Origin: Candidatus Rifleibacteriota bacterium
Lineage (GTDB): Bacteria > Muiribacteriota > Ozemobacteria > Ozemobacterales > Ozemobacteraceae
Direction of reading: 5' to 3'
Length of the DNA stretch: 64,000 bases
Assembly (NCBI GenBank): GCA_018818125.1
Contig: JAHISQ010000156.1
Span: forward strand, 1 to 64,000
In this document: positions 61,101 to 64,000 of the stretch, one piece after another
Numbering within the stretch: the stretch's first letter is position 1
How the letters are laid out: every line of letters starts with the position of its first letter
Position numbers and translations under genes: made by a program
The notes under the pieces: generated by a model
Databases searched by the model: none
Seen by the model: the letters and a program-made list of their open reading frames with translations, nothing else
What the model was told of the DNA's origin: nothing

Positions 61101-62236
61101 CTGAAAAAGCTCAGACAAACGGCAAAAACACTGGTAATGCCTTCTGGTTAACTGTTCTTTTGGTTGCGCTGGTCTTTTACGTCATCAACGAATCGAAAAC
61201 CCACTCTCCGCCCCCCCAAGATCAGAGCATCAGCCAGAATCAAAGCGACACAACAGCCGCAGTGGCAATGGATCTCGCGCCAAGAAGAATCAGCGACACG
61301 CGCGATCCATCGGCGACTCTAAAGGTGCCTTTCAGTAACCCCATAAAAACCTCAGCTGTAAACGATCTTCTGGTAGACCCTTCGGGCACCGTATGGGCCG
61401 CAACCGAAGCCGGGATAACTTCTGTTCAAAACGACAAGGTAACTCATTACAGCCTTGTTGACGGCACTTTCCCGTTCCCTCAGGCAGAATGCCTTGCTCA
61501 TGACGGCAAGCAACTCTGGGTAGGCACCCTGTTCGGTTTATGTCAGAAAACGCAAAACAACCGTTTCGTGCGTGCAGATGTCTCTGAAAGCCTGCCATCA
61601 CAGATAATCTGGGATCTAACCACTGACGGAACTACCCTTTGGGCAGGCACTCAGAAAGGCGCCGCTTTTTTAAACAAAGAAGGCGCGTTTACAACAATAG
61701 ATGAAAAAAGTTCCAATTCAGGATTGCGGCAAAACTGGTGCAAGCAAATTTTTCGGATGGGCAGCTGGTTTGTTGCTGCGCACGACAAGGGTATCAGCCT
61801 GTGGAATACCAGCTTTCCGGCAGCCAACCCGGAATGGTGGAAAAACATTGACCATGCTCGAGCTGGCTTTACCAGACCGGTCAGCGACATAGCTTTTGAC
61901 GGAAAATATCTCTGGCTAAGCACCCCGCATGGAGTATTACACCTGACAACCCCGGTTGACCGCTTTTTTTCTGACTTTGTGCCAAATCTTGTCAGTTATT
62001 CGCGCATCCACGGCCTGCCTGCTGATTGCATCAGCAGTATTATTTCACACAAAGATTCCTTGTGGCTTGCCACCGAAGAGGGACTTGCGCGTATAAACAA
62101 AGAACTCATCCAGCTGATTTCCCCAGAATCAGGAAATTTCGCACGCAGGATACGAAAACTCGCTTCCAGCGGTGACCTTCTCTGGCTGGGAACCGACAAC
62201 GGGATCCAGTTTATTAACACAGCAATGGTGGACTGA
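61097..62236 (+). CDS. Membrane-anchored beta-propeller (Reg_prop-like) protein
   Basis: Starts with TTG overlapping the preceding stop (TTGA). One TM helix (about 15-32) is followed by a polar linker and repeating blades of the two-component regulator propeller type: INDLLVDPSGTVWAATEAGI, GKQLWVGTLFGL, DGTTLWAGTQKGAAF, DGKYLWLSTPHGV, KDSLWLATEEGLARI and GDLLWLGTDNGIQFI. Such propellers sense ligands in hybrid two-component proteins; here no kinase domain follows, so it is stand-alone. Probably works with the binding protein before it. Confidence 0.88.
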   Translation: MTEKAQTNGKNTGNAFWLTVLLVALVFYVINESKTHSPPPQDQSISQNQSDTTAAVAMDLAPRRISDTRDPSATLKVPFSNPIKTSAVNDLLVDPSGTVWAATEAGITSVQNDKVTHYSLVDGTFPFPQAECLAHDGKQLWVGTLFGLCQKTQNNRFVRADVSESLPSQIIWDLTTDGTTLWAGTQKGAAFLNKEGAFTTIDEKSSNSGLRQNWCKQIFRMGSWFVAAHDKGISLWNTSFPAANPEWWKNIDHARAGFTRPVSDIAFDGKYLWLSTPHGVLHLTTPVDRFFSDFVPNLVSYSRIHGLPADCISSIISHKDSLWLATEEGLARINKELIQLISPESGNFARRIRKLASSGDLLWLGTDNGIQFINTAMVD

Positions 62237-62240
62237 AGCG

Positions 62241-64000
62241 ATGGACGAACTGGCCGCAAGAATCGAAAAATTACGCAAAACGATCCGCCATCATGAGCGC
62301 CAATATTTTGTGCATGCTGCTCCAGAAATTACTGATCAGCAGTTTGATGAACTCATGGCCGAGCTACATCTCCTGGAAAAACAACGACCGGAACTGATAA
62401 CAAAAGACTCGCCAACTCAGCGCGTCGGCGATGCCGTCACCTCTTTTAACACCGTAAAGCATCGAGTTCCGATGATGAGCATCGAGAACTCCTATTCCAG
62501 TGGTGACATTATCGACTGGCTGTCACGCCTGGAAAAGGCAGCGGGCACAAGCGTGTTTCCGGTTGTTGCCGAGCTCAAGATCGATGGTGTTTCTGGCTCA
62601 TTCTCTTACTGTGACGGCAGGTTGCAAAGCGGTGCCACTCGCGGCAGTGGCATTGAGGGAGACATTATAACCGAAAACGTCAGAACGATAAGGTCGTTGC
62701 CACTGAGCATTGAAAGCCAGCTCGACATGGATGTGCGCGGAGAAATTTACACCCCTCGCTCCATGCTGGAAACTCTAAATCAGCAACGCCTGGCCAGCGG
62801 TGAAGAACCATTCAAAAATTGTCGCAACCTTACCGCTGGTACCATCAAGTCGCTTGATCCTGCGGTCGCGGCTCAACGCGGGCTACAGGTTATGGTTTAC
62901 GGAATAGCACAGGCAACAGAGCTTGGCTTCAAGTATCATTCAGAAGTTCTTGAGTTTCTTGCCCGACAAGGTTTCAGGCTTAATCAGGTCTGGGAGCGTT
63001 GCAATTCCTGTGAAGAAATCACCAGATTTATTGAAAGGATAGCCTTAGAGCGCACGGGGTTCGATTTTGACACAGACGGAGTCGTAATCAAGATAGACAA
63101 TCTGACCTTACAGGCTGAACTTGGCAGCACCAATAAGGCTCCACGCTGGATAATCGCGTTCAAATACCCGCAAGAGCGAGCTATTGCCAGATTGCTACGT
63201 GTAGAATGGCAGACAGGCAGATCACAGCTCACTCCTGTTGCCCACATTGAACCGGTCGAACTTGGCGGCACTACCGTATCGAGAGCCTCTCTACATAACA
63301 TTGACCAGATAAACGACAAAGACATCAGAATTGGTGATCAGGTCGTGGTCGAAAAAGCCGGTTACATCATCCCTTACATTGTTGCACCGGTAAAGGAAAA
63401 TCGCAACGGCAGCGAACAGACAATTACAGCACCAATAGAATGTCCTGCCTGCCACCACTCATTGAATATAAGCAGAGATGAGAACTCCGCAACTCAGATA
63501 CGCTGCGAAAATCCTGCTTGTCAGGGAGTTCTTGCCCGGCGCATAATTCACTTTATTACTCAGCTCGAAATCGAAAATTTCGGACCTCAGCTCGTTGAGC
63601 AGCTGATTGAAAAAGAGCTGGTAACAGATATCGAAGGCATTTTAGCGCTGAGTCGGCTGCAGCTTGCCGCTCTTGAGCGCATGGGTGAAAAATCTGCCGA
63701 CAAAATTGTTTCCAGCATCAACATCGCCGCCACACAACCGCTGGGGAAGCTGATCTCAGCACTTGGCATCAACAATGTCGGAGCAGTGGTCAGCGAAAAA
63801 ATCGCCGCCTGGTATAAGCAGTCTTTTCCGGCATTTCTTGAGGCCACTGACGAAGAACTCATTCAAATCGACGGCATCAAGGACAAAGTTGCCAGCTGCA
63901 TAAGTGAATTCCTCAAAAATCCAGACAACAAGTCATTGATCGATAACCTGAGAAACTGGTGGCGGGGACCAAGCAGCGAACAGCTTGCAGAAATGGCTTC
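62241..64000 (+). CDS. ligA: NAD-dependent DNA ligase, 3'-truncated by window edge, divergent
   Basis: The ATG lies 4 bp after the propeller gene and the frame runs off the window; 586 codons are visible of about 670. The Ia domain starts KLRKTIRHHERQYFVH. The adenylation motif is ELKIDGVS (Lys of KxDG present), then TRGSGIEGDIITENVRTI, where family consensus is TRGDGxxGEDVT. FKNCRNLTAGTIKSLDP replaces FANPRNAAAGSLRQLDP. The OB fold (PVAHIEPVELGGTTVSRASLHN), the zinc finger (CPAC and CENPAC) and HhH repeats follow. Core lysine and fold are kept, but several near-invariant residues differ. Confidence 0.92.
   Translation, partial: MDELAARIEKLRKTIRHHERQYFVHAAPEITDQQFDELMAELHLLEKQRPELITKDSPTQRVGDAVTSFNTVKHRVPMMSIENSYSSGDIIDWLSRLEKAAGTSVFPVVAELKIDGVSGSFSYCDGRLQSGATRGSGIEGDIITENVRTIRSLPLSIESQLDMDVRGEIYTPRSMLETLNQQRLASGEEPFKNCRNLTAGTIKSLDPAVAAQRGLQVMVYGIAQATELGFKYHSEVLEFLARQGFRLNQVWERCNSCEEITRFIERIALERTGFDFDTDGVVIKIDNLTLQAELGSTNKAPRWIIAFKYPQERAIARLLRVEWQTGRSQLTPVAHIEPVELGGTTVSRASLHNIDQINDKDIRIGDQVVVEKAGYIIPYIVAPVKENRNGSEQTITAPIECPACHHSLNISRDENSATQIRCENPACQGVLARRIIHFITQLEIENFGPQLVEQLIEKELVTDIEGILALSRLQLAALERMGEKSADKIVSSINIAATQPLGKLISALGINNVGAVVSEKIAAWYKQSFPAFLEATDEELIQIDGIKDKVASCISEFLKNPDNKSLIDNLRNWWRGPSSEQLAEMA

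Overview
The window looks like a chromosomal segment from an uncultured diderm (Gram-negative type) bacterium of moderate GC. Signs of an outer membrane are a large AsmA-type protein, GmhB and a family 9 (heptosyltransferase type) glycosyltransferase, several lipoproteins or signal-peptide proteins, and two sets of type II secretion/type IV pilus-like pseudopilins. The many HEAT/TPR proteins, HD-GYP regulators, a Tubulin_2-type protein and many secreted proteins of unknown family suggest a poorly sampled phylum. Candidatus Riflebacteria/Ozemobacteria-like lineages came to mind, but this is a guess and the sequence alone does not prove it. There is no phage, IS element or CRISPR array.

Layout. 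1-1.9 kb: tail of a secreted beta-rich protein, a promoter-terminator pair that may make a small RNA, and a glycine-rich envelope protein. 1.9-8.3 kb (minus): a signalling operon of GAF-GAF-HD-GYP phosphodiesterase, a HAMP protein with a decayed cyclase domain and HEAT repeats, a TPR protein and PrmA. 8.4-12.3 kb: a membrane-anchored 5'-nucleotidase-fold protein that has lost its metal ligands, and a secreted protein with a 15-bp coding repeat. 12-15.6 kb (minus): AsmA-like protein and a STAS protein. 15.9-25.1 kb: lipoproteins, coiled-coil and TPR proteins, thpR-cinA, a membrane zincin and tRNA-Leu/tRNA-Gly. 25.3-29.7 kb: first pseudopilin cluster with a large secreted protein. 29.9-34 kb: tig-clpP-clpX and mtnP. 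34-39.5 kb: PfkB kinase, nucleotide-transporter-like protein, gmhB, glycosyltransferase, Trm112-like protein and a TIM-barrel isomerase. 39.6-42.4 kb: a second glycine-rich envelope protein, a BMP-family binding protein and a second HD-GYP protein. 42.6-50.4 kb: Tubulin_2-type GTPase-fold protein, membrane vWA protein, large exported TPR protein and hfq. 50.5-54.1 kb: candidate small RNA, polysaccharide deacetylase, histidine-kinase remnant and a hybrid sensor that lacks its kinase core. 54.1-57.7 kb (minus): second pseudopilin cluster. 57.8-64 kb: M28 peptidase, MazG-like hydrolase, small membrane protein, LivJ-like binding protein, beta-propeller protein and the start of a divergent ligA.

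Themes. (1) Proteins that keep a fold but lose catalysis recur: a cyclase-like domain, a 5'-nucleotidase-like protein and a hybrid kinase without HisKA/HATPase. (2) Several genes have a -10 box only 6-8 nt before the start codon and no Shine-Dalgarno, implying leaderless mRNAs; three of the four have an extended -10. (3) The most system-like locus is the Tubulin_2/vWA/TPR cluster. It starts from a near-consensus promoter and is bracketed by related inverted repeats. (4) Many genes are read from operons with ATGA/GTGA/TTGA overlaps.
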